A DNA stretch of 43,543 nucleotides from NCBI GenBank assembly GCA_050943675.1, contig JBMNPP010000002.1, positions 1-43,543 of the forward strand, given 5' to 3'. Of this stretch, positions 22,884 through 30,670 are shown piece by piece. Position numbers and translations under genes: made by a program. The notes below the pieces were generated by a model. The model worked only from the letters and a program-made list of their open reading frames with translations. It was not told the DNA's origin and did not search any database. Every line of letters begins with the position of its first letter. Positions within the stretch are counted from its first letter, which is position 1. The DNA comes from Brooklawnia sp050943675 (GTDB lineage: Bacteria > Actinomycetota > Actinomycetes > Propionibacteriales > Propionibacteriaceae).

Positions 22884-23577
22884 GTGCAGGCTCCTCTGCG
22901 GTCGGCGCGGACGGGGCGCTGATGGGATCCAGGATCCCGCGCTTTTCAAGCTCGGGACGCACCACGGTGCCCAGGAAGCGGAACATCAGGACGCCGACGA
23001 AACCTTCGGCGATGGCCAGCGGGATCTGGGTGATCGCGAAGATTCCCAGGAACTTGGTGAGAGCACCGACGAAGCCCGTCACGGGATCGGGGTGGGACAG
23101 GGCCAGCTGGGCTGAGGTGACGCAGTAGGTCACGATGTCAGCTGTGAACATCGCCGCGAAGATTGCGACCGATGGCCCAATCTTTCGTAGCAGCTTGTAG
23201 ATGCCGTAGGCGGCCCAGGGCCCAGCTATTGCCATCGAGAAGACGTTTGCGCCGAGTGTGGTCACACCCCCGTGCGCCAGCAGCAATGCCTGGAAGAGCA
23301 GGACGATCGTGCCGAGGAAGGCCATCACCGGGGGACGGAACAGGACCGCTCCGAAACCGGTGCCGGTTGGATGCGAAGAACTGCCAGTCACTGACGGCAG
23401 TTTGATGGCAGACAGGACGAAGGTGAAGGCCCCTGCGGCTGCCAGCAGCATCTTGTTCTCGGTTGACTTCCGGGCTTCCCGTAAACAGGCTCGGGCCCCG
23501 TGGATTACGAATGGGGTGGCAGCCACGTACCAGGCCGCACAATGTGCTGCGGGCAAGAACCCTTCAGCGATATGCAT
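22876..23577 (-). CDS. cbiM: cobalt ECF transporter substrate-binding membrane protein
   Basis: S-component that binds Co(II) through its N-terminus. Seen over 233 residues: the mature start MHIAEGFLP with the metal-binding Met1-His2 loop region, the LPSVTGSSSHPTGTGFG motif, and about six helices. ATG 23577 follows AAAGGAGAG. First gene of cbiMNQO, directly behind a cobalamin riboswitch, so cobalt import should fall when B12 is abundant. Confidence 0.93.
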   Translation of the reverse strand: MHIAEGFLPAAHCAAWYVAATPFVIHGARACLREARKSTENKMLLAAAGAFTFVLSAIKLPSVTGSSSHPTGTGFGAVLFRPPVMAFLGTIVLLFQALLLAHGGVTTLGANVFSMAIAGPWAAYGIYKLLRKIGPSVAIFAAMFTADIVTYCVTSAQLALSHPDPVTGFVGALTKFLGIFAITQIPLAIAEGFVGVLMFRFLGTVVRPELEKRGILDPISAPSAPTAEEPAHV

Positions 23578-23609
23578 GATCTCTCCTTTTGAGATGACGC
23601 GTCCCAATA

Positions 23610-23750
23610 ATGCAGAGCCCCAGGCTGAGTTCCTGACTTCCGTCCACAGGGGACGTTCACAGTGGCGCGACCGTGCCGGCTCTTCCCGGCTTCCTCAGTA
23701 CCTGGCGCTGGATGATCGTGTTGCGGGTTCAGTTTGAACCGTCACGCGAT
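23610..23750 (-). promoter_or_regulatory. cobalamin riboswitch controlling cbiMNQO
   Basis: On the minus-strand transcript I see the conserved AGCCGGCACGGTCGCGCC followed by ACTGTGA, paired with an upstream GGAAGCCGGGAA arm, and a downstream B12-box-like GAAGTCAGGAACTC then CCTGG (about 23640-23621). This is the layout of the class I cobalamin riboswitch. A weak minus-strand -10 (TAGACT, 23766-23761) lies just upstream. The element ends about 35 nt before the cbiM ribosome site, so it may act on translation or termination. Confidence 0.85.
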
Positions 23751-23800
23751 CACATGTGAGAGTCTAGACCCCATCGCCCGCACCCAGAAAGGCGGCCCAC

Positions 23801-24463
23801 ATGACCGTGACCTACGACTACCTGACCGACGGTGCCGAGATCTACGCTGAATCGTTCGCGACGATTCGCCGTGAGGCCGACCTGTCGGCATTCCCGGATG
23901 ACGTTTCGAAGGTCGTGGTGCGGATGATCCATGCCGCTGCGCAAACCGATCTGCCCGCTGATATCGCTTTCACACCACAGGTAGTCTCTGCCTGTCGGGA
24001 TGCGCTGTGGGCCGGGGCGCCAATCCTGTGCGATTCAACCATGGTGGCGACCGGCATCATTCGTTCGCGCCTCCCCAGGGACAACCAGGTGGTATGCCAT
24101 CTGGGCGATGAACGACTTGCGGGGCTGGCCAGCGAACTGGGCACCACCAAGACCGCTGCTGCTGTCGAGCTCTGGAAGGACCAGTTGGCCGGGGCAGTGG
24201 TGGCCATCGGCAACGCACCGACCGCCCTGTTCAGATTGCTCGAGGTGGTACGCGACACTGGAATCAAGCCGGCCGGGGTGATCGGTATTCCGGTCGGGTT
24301 CGTGGGGGCGGCAGAGTCGAAGCAGGCGCTGATCGAGAACCCTTACGGACTCGAGTACCTGGTATTGAAGGGACGCCGGGGCGGTTCGGCGATCACGGTG
24401 GCAGCTGTCAACGCAATCGCGTCGACAGCTGAGACGACCAACCAGTCGCAGCGTGACTCCTGA
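23801..24463 (+). CDS. cbiC: precorrin-8X methylmutase
   Basis: Moves the C-11 methyl to C-12, giving (cobalt-)hydrogenobyrinic acid. Seen over 220 residues: catalytic His44 in MIHAAAQTD, LCDSTMVATGI, GNAPTALFRLLE and IGIPVGFVGAAESK, all hallmarks of CobH/CbiC. ATG 23801 has only a weak AGAAAGG. It is a monocistronic plus-strand gene divergent from the cbiM riboswitch; its stop is 3 bp from the stop of convergent cobF. Confidence 0.93.
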   Translation: MTVTYDYLTDGAEIYAESFATIRREADLSAFPDDVSKVVVRMIHAAAQTDLPADIAFTPQVVSACRDALWAGAPILCDSTMVATGIIRSRLPRDNQVVCHLGDERLAGLASELGTTKTAAAVELWKDQLAGAVVAIGNAPTALFRLLEVVRDTGIKPAGVIGIPVGFVGAAESKQALIENPYGLEYLVLKGRRGGSAITVAAVNAIASTAETTNQSQRDS

Positions 24464-24466
24464 CAG

Positions 24467-25225
24467 TCAGCGGCGGCGCAGCAGGTAGGTATCGAAGATC
24501 CAGCCGTGGCGCTGGGCAGCCTCGGCACGAACCCGCATGATCTCGTCCCGCACGCTCGCCAGATCGCCGCTGATGAGAATCTGGTTTGGCCTACCCAGAT
24601 AGGCAGCCCAATAGATATCCAGGCCGTCTGGCGTGATGGACGCGAATGTCTGCTTCGGGTCGAGCATCACAACCACATCGTCGACATCGTTAGGCATTCC
24701 GTCAGCCAGCAGGCGGGCGGGGGCGATCTGCACTGCACGGCCCTGTCTGTTCAGAGGGATCCTGAACTCGGTGGCCAGGGCCAGCACGCTGCTGATTCCG
24801 GGAATCACACGCACCCCGAGGGGCCTGGCACTGTGTGCTGCCATCTCATTGACGATTGCCAGTGTGCTCTCGTACAGCCCTGGGTCGCCCCAGACGAGGA
24901 AGCCGCCGAGCTGGCCGTCGCCCAATTCGGCCTCCACCACTCGACTCCACTGCTCGAGGCGTTGCGCCCGCCAGGTCTGTACTGCGGCCGGATAGTCCGG
25001 TGTGCTCTGCCAGGGTCGCGGCGGGTCCGGCAGTTCAACCGTGCGCAGCGGTGTGTGCCGGTGGCGCATCGTGATGGTTCGCCGGGCCTCAACGAGATCG
25101 TCGAGTTCTGCTTGTTTGACGACCACGAAGAGCACGTCGAGCTGTTGAATTGCCTCGACGCCCGCCAGTGTGAGCCAGTCCGGGTGGCCTGCCCCGATCC
25201 CGATCAGCACCAACTCGCGTTTCAT
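24467..25225 (-). CDS. cobF: precorrin-6A synthase (deacetylating), CobF
   Basis: SAM-dependent C-1 methyltransferase that in the aerobic pathway also removes the acyl group of precorrin-5. Seen over 252 residues: GIGAGHPDWLTLAG, FLVWGDPGLYESTLAIV, VIPGISSVLALA, IPLNRQG, IYWAAYLGRPNQILISG and GWIFDTYLLRR, which follow Pseudomonas denitrificans CobF closely through the whole length. It is the last gene of the cobI operon, 3 bp after cbiX/sirC. Its presence is odd: the same operon has CbiG and CbiX, markers of the anaerobic pathway, where CbiD normally performs this methylation. Confidence 0.93.
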   Translation of the reverse strand: MKRELVLIGIGAGHPDWLTLAGVEAIQQLDVLFVVVKQAELDDLVEARRTITMRHRHTPLRTVELPDPPRPWQSTPDYPAAVQTWRAQRLEQWSRVVEAELGDGQLGGFLVWGDPGLYESTLAIVNEMAAHSARPLGVRVIPGISSVLALATEFRIPLNRQGRAVQIAPARLLADGMPNDVDDVVVMLDPKQTFASITPDGLDIYWAAYLGRPNQILISGDLASVRDEIMRVRAEAAQRHGWIFDTYLLRRR

Positions 25226-25228
25226 CGG

Positions 25229-26452
25229 CTAGAACTGCCTGAGCGCTGCTACCGCTGCGGTGCGGGCGCGCGCCGAACGGTGGGGGTCACGGTCGCCGAC
25301 GACACCCACCCACAGCCCGTTCGCGGTGCCGGTGGCCGGGGTCCATGCGGTGCCCTCGGCAGCGTCGTCGGCGCGTACGCAGAAGATCTGCCGCGACTCG
25401 GCACGAATGGCGACTTCGGCATTCACCTGTGGTGCGTCAGTCATCGCCAGTGCATACCAGACCTGGTCGAGATCTGTCTGGACGAACTCGCGCTGCGACC
25501 AGGTCAGCCGCCCGCTCTCGGCAAGTTGCCGGATCTTCTCCGACGCCTCCGGAGCCACCACATGCACTTCGGCCCCGGCAGCCAGGAGCTTGTCGATTCG
25601 ACGTGAAGCCACCCGACCCGCGCCCACGGCCAGCACCGGCCGGCCCGCCAGGCGCAGGGCGCTCAGGTAGAGCTGTGGAGCCTCGGTGTCCACCGCGGCT
25701 TGGGAATGCCCGGCGAGCGCGTCGCGGTAGCGGTCGACCACCACGGCGGCCAACTCGTTGCAATCGCCGATCACCTCAGCCAACCGCACTTCAGCGTCCG
25801 GGTGGGTCTCGGCCCATTTTGAGGCCTGCTGTTGCGCCCATTGTTGCAGGCGGCCGGGGAAGAGGTAGTGCGGCATGACAACGATGCGCCGCCCTCCGAG
25901 CGCATGAGCACGGTCGAGTGCTGCTGCCAGGCCGGGACTGGTGACCTGGATGTAGCCACTCACCAGATCGGCGTACCCGCCCTCTTCGAGCAGTATGCGG
26001 CCCAGTCGCTCATGGTCAGCGTTGGCCTCGGTGACGCTGGTGCCGCGCCCCAGGAAGACGACGGTGGTCTGCTCGGGGGTCCAGTCAGCCATCGCAGTCC
26101 GGATGCGCTGGTGGACCGCTGCCCGCAACCTCGGATCAGGCCCCAGGTGTGGGGTGTAGATGACTGAACTGTCAGTGACCTGGGAACGTCCGGCCGTGAT
26201 GCCCTCGGGAATGTCTTCGCGGACGTGACCGCCGGTGCCGATCATCAAGGGCACCACGATTGCTTGCCGGTCTGGATCGGATTCGAGTGCGTCGGCAACC
26301 GCTACCTGGATGCTTGGCTCATCGAGTTCCACATAGCTGTCCAGTACCCGTACGGCGGGCAGCATGGCGCGGACCCGTTCGATCAGGGCCCGGCAGGCTT
26401 GTTGGCCGCTGGCGACGCGAGTGCCGTGTGCGGCTATGACGAGGGCGGTCAT
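25229..26452 (-). CDS. cbiX/sirC: fusion of sirohydrochlorin cobaltochelatase (CbiX) and precorrin-2 dehydrogenase
   Basis: A 407-residue chain. Residues 1 to about 245 are a two-repeat CbiX-type chelatase: AAHGTR with His9, and PLMIGTGGHVREDIP with His76, with a second half (VVFLGRGTS, VVMPHYLFPGRL). Residues about 258-407 are a Met8/CysG-N/SirC-type NAD-dependent precorrin-2 dehydrogenase: LYLSALRLAGRPVLAVGAGRVASRR and AMTDAPQVNAEV with Asp339 near the expected catalytic Asp. Together they would oxidise precorrin-2 and insert cobalt, the early steps of the anaerobic route. ATG 26452 forms an ATGA overlap with the cbiG/cobJ stop and has GGAG upstream. Confidence 0.92.
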   Translation of the reverse strand: MTALVIAAHGTRVASGQQACRALIERVRAMLPAVRVLDSYVELDEPSIQVAVADALESDPDRQAIVVPLMIGTGGHVREDIPEGITAGRSQVTDSSVIYTPHLGPDPRLRAAVHQRIRTAMADWTPEQTTVVFLGRGTSVTEANADHERLGRILLEEGGYADLVSGYIQVTSPGLAAALDRAHALGGRRIVVMPHYLFPGRLQQWAQQQASKWAETHPDAEVRLAEVIGDCNELAAVVVDRYRDALAGHSQAAVDTEAPQLYLSALRLAGRPVLAVGAGRVASRRIDKLLAAGAEVHVVAPEASEKIRQLAESGRLTWSQREFVQTDLDQVWYALAMTDAPQVNAEVAIRAESRQIFCVRADDAAEGTAWTPATGTANGLWVGVVGDRDPHRSARARTAAVAALRQF

Positions 26453-28233
26453 CGTTGCTCCATCCATTTGTAGTCACGTGGAGTGACCATGACCTCGCCG
26501 CCCACGCCAGTGGGCAGCATGCGGGTCGTACTTGACCCGACGATCACGATCGAGTGCATGTCGACCCAGGCCGGGTCGAATTCTGTGATTGTCGAAATGC
26601 GGTGGTGTTGAGCGGGCCGGGTGGCGTCCCGTACGACAGCGACGGGCGTGTTCGCCGGCCGGTGGGCGGCAATCAGTTCGAGTGCCCGGGGCAGGTGCTC
26701 CACCCGTTTGCGGCTGCGCGGGTTGTACAGGGCGACGACCAGGTCGCCTTCGGCAGCAGCGCGAAGTCGTCGCTCAATGTCGTCCCAGCTCGTGTGCAGG
26801 TCGGACAGCGAAATGGTCGCGTGATCATGGCCGAGTGGGGCGCCCAGAATCGCGGAGGCTGCCAGTTCGGCAGTGACACCGGGCACAATCTGGATGTCGA
26901 CTCCCTGGGTGCCTTGTTCGAGTGTGGGGGAGGCCATGGCGTAGATCGCCGGGTCGCCAGAACAGACGATCGCCACGTTGCGTCCCTCCCGGGCCTTGGC
27001 GATGCCCAGCGATGTGCGCATGTTCTCGGTTCCCATGCCAGCGGCCACGATTTCGGTGCCCGGTCTCAGGAGTCTTCTGATCTGGGCGACATACGGCCGG
27101 TAGCCGATGACGACCGACGAGTCAGCCAGCACCTGTCTGGCGCGTGGGGTGAGCAGGTCGTCGGCCCCCGGCCCAAGCCCGACAACGGCGAGCCTGCCAA
27201 GAGGGGCGATGCGCCCGATGGCGATCGTCGCCTCGCGGGTCTTCGCCTTGGGTACGATCAGCTTGATCTCGCGACCCAGTTGCGCACCACGGGCCAGCAC
27301 TGCCGCCTCAGCAACGCTTGGTGTGCCAACGGCTGCGGCCGGTGCCTGACTCGGGTTGGGCACCTCAACTTCTGCGAGCTCTTCAGCTGGAAATGTCACA
27401 AAGGGCACGCCCAGCTCAGTGGCGAGTGCTGCCAGACCAGCTTCGTCAGCCTTGGCGTCCACGCTTGCCAGCGCGCTGATTGACGCCTCGGCCAACTCGC
27501 TTCTGGCCAGCGTGGCGTCCAGGAGCGAACGCAGCTCTTGCCGGCTGGTGCCACGGTTGCAACCCATGCCGACTACCAGAGACCTGGGATGCAGCACAAC
27601 CGTCGGCAGATCGGCTGGCAACTGCACACCGTCGCTGACCAGCACGCGAGCGACCGGCTCTGGCGGTGGGGGTAGTACCTTCACGTGACTGCCGCGTCGC
27701 TCGACTCTCTCGACCCCGGGCTCAGTGACGTTTTCGGGTAGCGCTGGCAGCGGCCAGGGATGCTCTCGTACACAGGCGACCGGACGGCCGTCCAGGATCG
27801 CCCGGGTCACCCCGGCCAGATCACCGGTGGTAGCCCAGCCGAGGGTATCCAGTCCGGGCAGACCGCGGGCGTCGGTTGCAGTGGTGATGACTGCAGTGGC
27901 GTTGAGCCCTTCCGCGATCCGCCGGGCCAGTTCGTTCGCGCCTCCAACATGGCCCCCAACCAAGGGGACGACGAACTGCCCGGCCTCGTCTATCACGATC
28001 ACAGCCGGGTCGGTCTTCTTGTCGGTCAGTAACGGGGCGATCAGCCGGGTCGTGGCCCCAAGTGCGAGGTGGCTGACGATCAGGTCACATTCTGCCCACG
28101 CCTGCCGCAGCCCGGTTGCCGCACTGGTCTGATAGCGCCTGGTTGGGCCGATGAGGGTGTCGATCTGGTCGGCTCGCAATTTGTGGGCGCTGGCCGTTGC
28201 CACTTGGCCAATCACTGGTGCGTTATCGGGCAT
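26449..28233 (-). CDS. cbiG/cobJ: fusion of cobalt-precorrin 5A hydrolase (CbiG) and precorrin-3B C17-methyltransferase (CobJ/CbiH)
   Basis: A 594-residue chain. Residues 1 to about 330 are CbiG, which opens the delta-lactone ring with loss of acetaldehyde: VIDEAGQFVVPLVGGHVGGANELAR (central) and VVGMGCNRGTS (220-230). Residues about 345-594 are CobJ/CbiH, the ring-contraction C-17 methyltransferase: VVGLGPGADDLLTPRA, CSGDPAIYAM, VPGVTAELAASAILGAPLGHD and ALYNPRS. ATG 28233 has AGGAGG upstream and overlaps the cbiE stop by 11 nt. Ring contraction and lactone opening are consecutive, so the fusion makes chemical sense. Confidence 0.93.
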   Translation of the reverse strand: MPDNAPVIGQVATASAHKLRADQIDTLIGPTRRYQTSAATGLRQAWAECDLIVSHLALGATTRLIAPLLTDKKTDPAVIVIDEAGQFVVPLVGGHVGGANELARRIAEGLNATAVITTATDARGLPGLDTLGWATTGDLAGVTRAILDGRPVACVREHPWPLPALPENVTEPGVERVERRGSHVKVLPPPPEPVARVLVSDGVQLPADLPTVVLHPRSLVVGMGCNRGTSRQELRSLLDATLARSELAEASISALASVDAKADEAGLAALATELGVPFVTFPAEELAEVEVPNPSQAPAAAVGTPSVAEAAVLARGAQLGREIKLIVPKAKTREATIAIGRIAPLGRLAVVGLGPGADDLLTPRARQVLADSSVVIGYRPYVAQIRRLLRPGTEIVAAGMGTENMRTSLGIAKAREGRNVAIVCSGDPAIYAMASPTLEQGTQGVDIQIVPGVTAELAASAILGAPLGHDHATISLSDLHTSWDDIERRLRAAAEGDLVVALYNPRSRKRVEHLPRALELIAAHRPANTPVAVVRDATRPAQHHRISTITEFDPAWVDMHSIVIVGSSTTRMLPTGVGGEVMVTPRDYKWMEQR

Positions 28234-28894
28234 GCGGTTCCTCCTGTGGCCGGATACCACCGGCTATCGGGGCCTGCTCACCCAGCGCGGCAGGATCATC
28301 GGGATGGTGCGCCAGCACGAGCACCACATTCGGCTGAAGGGTGCCGGTGACTTCGTGGGCTTCAGTTTCTGTCAGGACGCGTACCCGCTCATCGCTCTCG
28401 CCGAGCCGTTCGGCAAGCACGTAGGTACGCCCCATGCCCCTGGTGGCGGCCACGATGGTGTGCAGGGTCACCTTCGGATCTGTCAGTACCCCGACCTTTG
28501 GGTGGTCGCGGCAGGCGGCCAACGCTGGGGCTGGGTCGTTTCCATGCGCGGAGACCAGCAGGGCGTCGTCCCAGGGCAGGGCAACAGCGGCGAAGGCCAA
28601 CTGGAGCGAGGTGGGTGCCGGGACCACCCGAACCTTGAGACCAGCGGCCCGAACTCGTCGCACAACCCCGTAGAACAGTGGGTCGCCGGAGGCGACGATG
28701 AGGGCGTTCGTGGTTTCGGGAAGGGCCTGCAGGGCTTCGATTGCGGGGCCGATGCGGCCGAGGGTGATCCGTTTGTCGTCGGCGACACCCAGTGCGTCCA
28801 GGTGGCGCTGGCCGCCGACCACCACATCCGCCGAGCTGGCTGCTGCCCGCAACTCGGCCGGTGGCGCTCCGATATAGCCGTAGACGCTGATCAT
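28223..28894 (-). CDS. cbiE: precorrin-6B / cobalt-precorrin-7 C5-methyltransferase
   Basis: SAM-dependent C-5 methyltransferase, the N-terminal half of CobL. Seen over 223 residues: GYIGAPP at the start, VVVGGQRHLDAL, ASGDPLFYGV, PAPTSLQLAFA and VSAHGND. The family usually starts with a GxGxxxP loop; here it is GYIGAPPAE. ATGA overlap with upstream cobM and 11-nt overlap with cbiG/cobJ. Confidence 0.9.
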   Translation of the reverse strand: MISVYGYIGAPPAELRAAASSADVVVGGQRHLDALGVADDKRITLGRIGPAIEALQALPETTNALIVASGDPLFYGVVRRVRAAGLKVRVVPAPTSLQLAFAAVALPWDDALLVSAHGNDPAPALAACRDHPKVGVLTDPKVTLHTIVAATRGMGRTYVLAERLGESDERVRVLTETEAHEVTGTLQPNVVLVLAHHPDDPAALGEQAPIAGGIRPQEEPHAR

Positions 28895-29697
28895 GCCTGG
28901 GCGCCCTTCTCGGCGAGGGTCTGGGCGGCCTGCGGGTCCGCGGCGCGGTACTCATGCCGGAAACCGGGATGGTAGAGATGGGAGCGTTTGACCATCGGGG
29001 TCTCCGCCAGTGCGGGGCCGACCAGGATGACCGTGTGCTTCCAGAACTTGTGGTCCTTCATGGTGGCTGACAGCTCATCGAGCCGACACCGCAGCATTAC
29101 CTCGTCCGGCCAACTCACTTGGTGACCGATGATGACGGGGGTGTCGGGTGGGTAGCCGCCGGCCAGAAGTTCTTCCTGAAGAGCCCTATTGCGGGCGGCC
29201 GAGAGGTATAACGCCATCGTGGTGCCGTGCCTGGCGAACTCGCGCACCTTCTCACGCGGTGGCATTGGGGTGCGACCCCCTTCCAGCCGGGTGATGATCA
29301 ACGATTGAGCGACTTCGGGCAGGGTGAGCTCAACGTCGGCACGGGCGGCAGCCGCCGAGAAGGCGGATACCCCCGGAATTGACTCGTAAGCGACGCCGAT
29401 CTGCCGCAGCAACTCCCGCTGTTCAGCAGTGGCGCCATAGATTGCAGGGTCTCCGGTGTGCACCCGGGCCACCAGCAGCCCCTCGTCCCGTGCGCGTGCA
29501 TACAGGGGAGCGATGTCCTCAAGAGTCGCCGTGGCAGAGTCGACCAGCAGCGCCCCGGGCTTGTGGTCCGCCACGATCTCCGGGCTGACCAGGGAGGACG
29601 CCCAGATGATGATGTCGGCCTGGGCAATGATGCGCGCGCCGCGAACCGTGATGAGATCCGGTGCCCCGGGTCCGGCTCCCACGAAAACCACCGTCAT
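28891..29697 (-). CDS. cobM: precorrin-4 C11-methyltransferase
   Basis: SAM-dependent methylation at C-11 (CobM/CbiF). Seen over 268 residues: VGAGPGAPDLITVRGA (6-21), WASSLVSPEI, VHTGDPAIYGATAEQ, SIPGVSAFSAAAA and TMALYLSAA. ATGA overlaps on both sides (with cobI and cbiE) place it firmly in the operon. Confidence 0.94.
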   Translation of the reverse strand: MTVVFVGAGPGAPDLITVRGARIIAQADIIIWASSLVSPEIVADHKPGALLVDSATATLEDIAPLYARARDEGLLVARVHTGDPAIYGATAEQRELLRQIGVAYESIPGVSAFSAAAARADVELTLPEVAQSLIITRLEGGRTPMPPREKVREFARHGTTMALYLSAARNRALQEELLAGGYPPDTPVIIGHQVSWPDEVMLRCRLDELSATMKDHKFWKHTVILVGPALAETPMVKRSHLYHPGFRHEYRAADPQAAQTLAEKGAQA

Positions 29698-30449
29698 AGC
29701 CTGTCTCCAGTTCCGGTGCGGTGTGCCGGGATCAGCACACTGGTGAAATACGGGGCCTCTGCCAATTCGCTCACGGGCACCACCTGCTCGCCGGGCAGCC
29801 CGACATTGATGCCGGCGATCGCTTCGCGTCCGCTGGAGTTCAGGTACTCCCTCAGTGCGGCGATATGCCGGCCCGCCTTGTAAATGACGCAGGTGTCAGC
29901 CACCGATGCCACTTCGGCAAGCTGTTCGGTGCCGTGTTTGAGCGGGACCAGTGTCAGGATTTCGTCGCCCTCGACCAGCGGTGTGCAACTGGCGGCGGCA
30001 AGTGCCTGCATCGCAGTGATTCCGGGAACGACTCGTACAGCCACCTGGGGTAGCTGACTGCGCACCCCGGCCGCCAGGTAGCTGAAGGTTGAATAGACCG
30101 ATGGGTCGCCGATGGTGGCGAAACCCACCTGTCTGGCCCCACTCTCGAAGGCCTTGATGGCGCGCTCGGCCGAAGCCTGCCAGGCATTCGCCCGGCGGCC
30201 GGTCACCCCCGACCGGTCTGCCATCGAAAACGGCACCCGGATGATCCGGTCACCGATCTCGGGGCAGGATGCGCGGACGATCGTTTCTGCCCGTCCAGCT
30301 CCTGAACCGCTGGCCTCGGTCGAGGGAACCAGAACGACGTCGCAGGCAAGCAGCGCGTTGACAGCCTTGACCGTGATCAGCTCGGGATCGCCCGGTCCGA
30401 CACCAATTCCGAACAACCGATACTCGCCTGGTACGGCAGCGTTGCTCAT
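29694..30449 (-). CDS. cobI: precorrin-2 C20-methyltransferase
   Basis: First dedicated corrin methyltransferase (CobI/CbiL), adding the C-20 methyl. Seen over 251 residues: GIGVGPGDPELITVKA, TIGDPSVYSTFSYL, VVPGITAMQALAAASCTPLVEGDE and YKAGRH. ATG 30449 has a perfect AAGGAGG; the open frame continues upstream through the riboswitch but has no other supported start. First gene of the cobI-cobM-cbiE-cbiG/cobJ-cbiX/sirC-cobF operon. Confidence 0.93.
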   Translation of the reverse strand: MSNAAVPGEYRLFGIGVGPGDPELITVKAVNALLACDVVLVPSTEASGSGAGRAETIVRASCPEIGDRIIRVPFSMADRSGVTGRRANAWQASAERAIKAFESGARQVGFATIGDPSVYSTFSYLAAGVRSQLPQVAVRVVPGITAMQALAAASCTPLVEGDEILTLVPLKHGTEQLAEVASVADTCVIYKAGRHIAALREYLNSSGREAIAGINVGLPGEQVVPVSELAEAPYFTSVLIPAHRTGTGDRL

Positions 30450-30484
30450 CCGGCCTCCTTGCGGCCCTTCCGTCGAGGGCCCAT

Positions 30485-30622
30485 CGCAGGGTGCGCGCCA
30501 CCAGTCGACCGGGCTCGTCACGACCGGTTTATCCGGCCGTGAACCACCGTTGCGGGACAGCGCCGGAGTCTCACCGGCTTCGCTTGGTGTCACGCGCCAG
30601 CCTCAAGCGGCTGACTCGGGAC
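30485..30622 (-). promoter_or_regulatory. cobalamin riboswitch controlling the cobI operon
   Basis: On the minus-strand transcript: AGCCGGTGAGACTCCGGC, then GCTGTCCCGCAACGGTG, then a B12-box-like GAGCCCGGTCGACTGGTGGC near 30513-30494. This is a clear class I cobalamin aptamer. A TATGCT -10 (30628-30623) sits directly upstream, so nearly the whole leader is aptamer. It ends about 30 nt before the cobI ribosome site; the hairpin GGGCCCTCGACGGAAGGGCC in between could be the expression platform. Confidence 0.88.
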
Positions 30623-30658
30623 AGCATAGCCTCTGGATCTGGACCTGCGATGAAGGGC

Positions 30659-30664
30659 TAGTCT
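30659..30664 (+). promoter_or_regulatory. -10 element for leaderless hemA
   Basis: TAGTCT lies 6 nt before GTG 30671; no ribosome site precedes hemA. The hemA and cobI promoters are divergent and only about 30 bp apart. Confidence 0.45.
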
Positions 30665-30670
30665 GACCGG

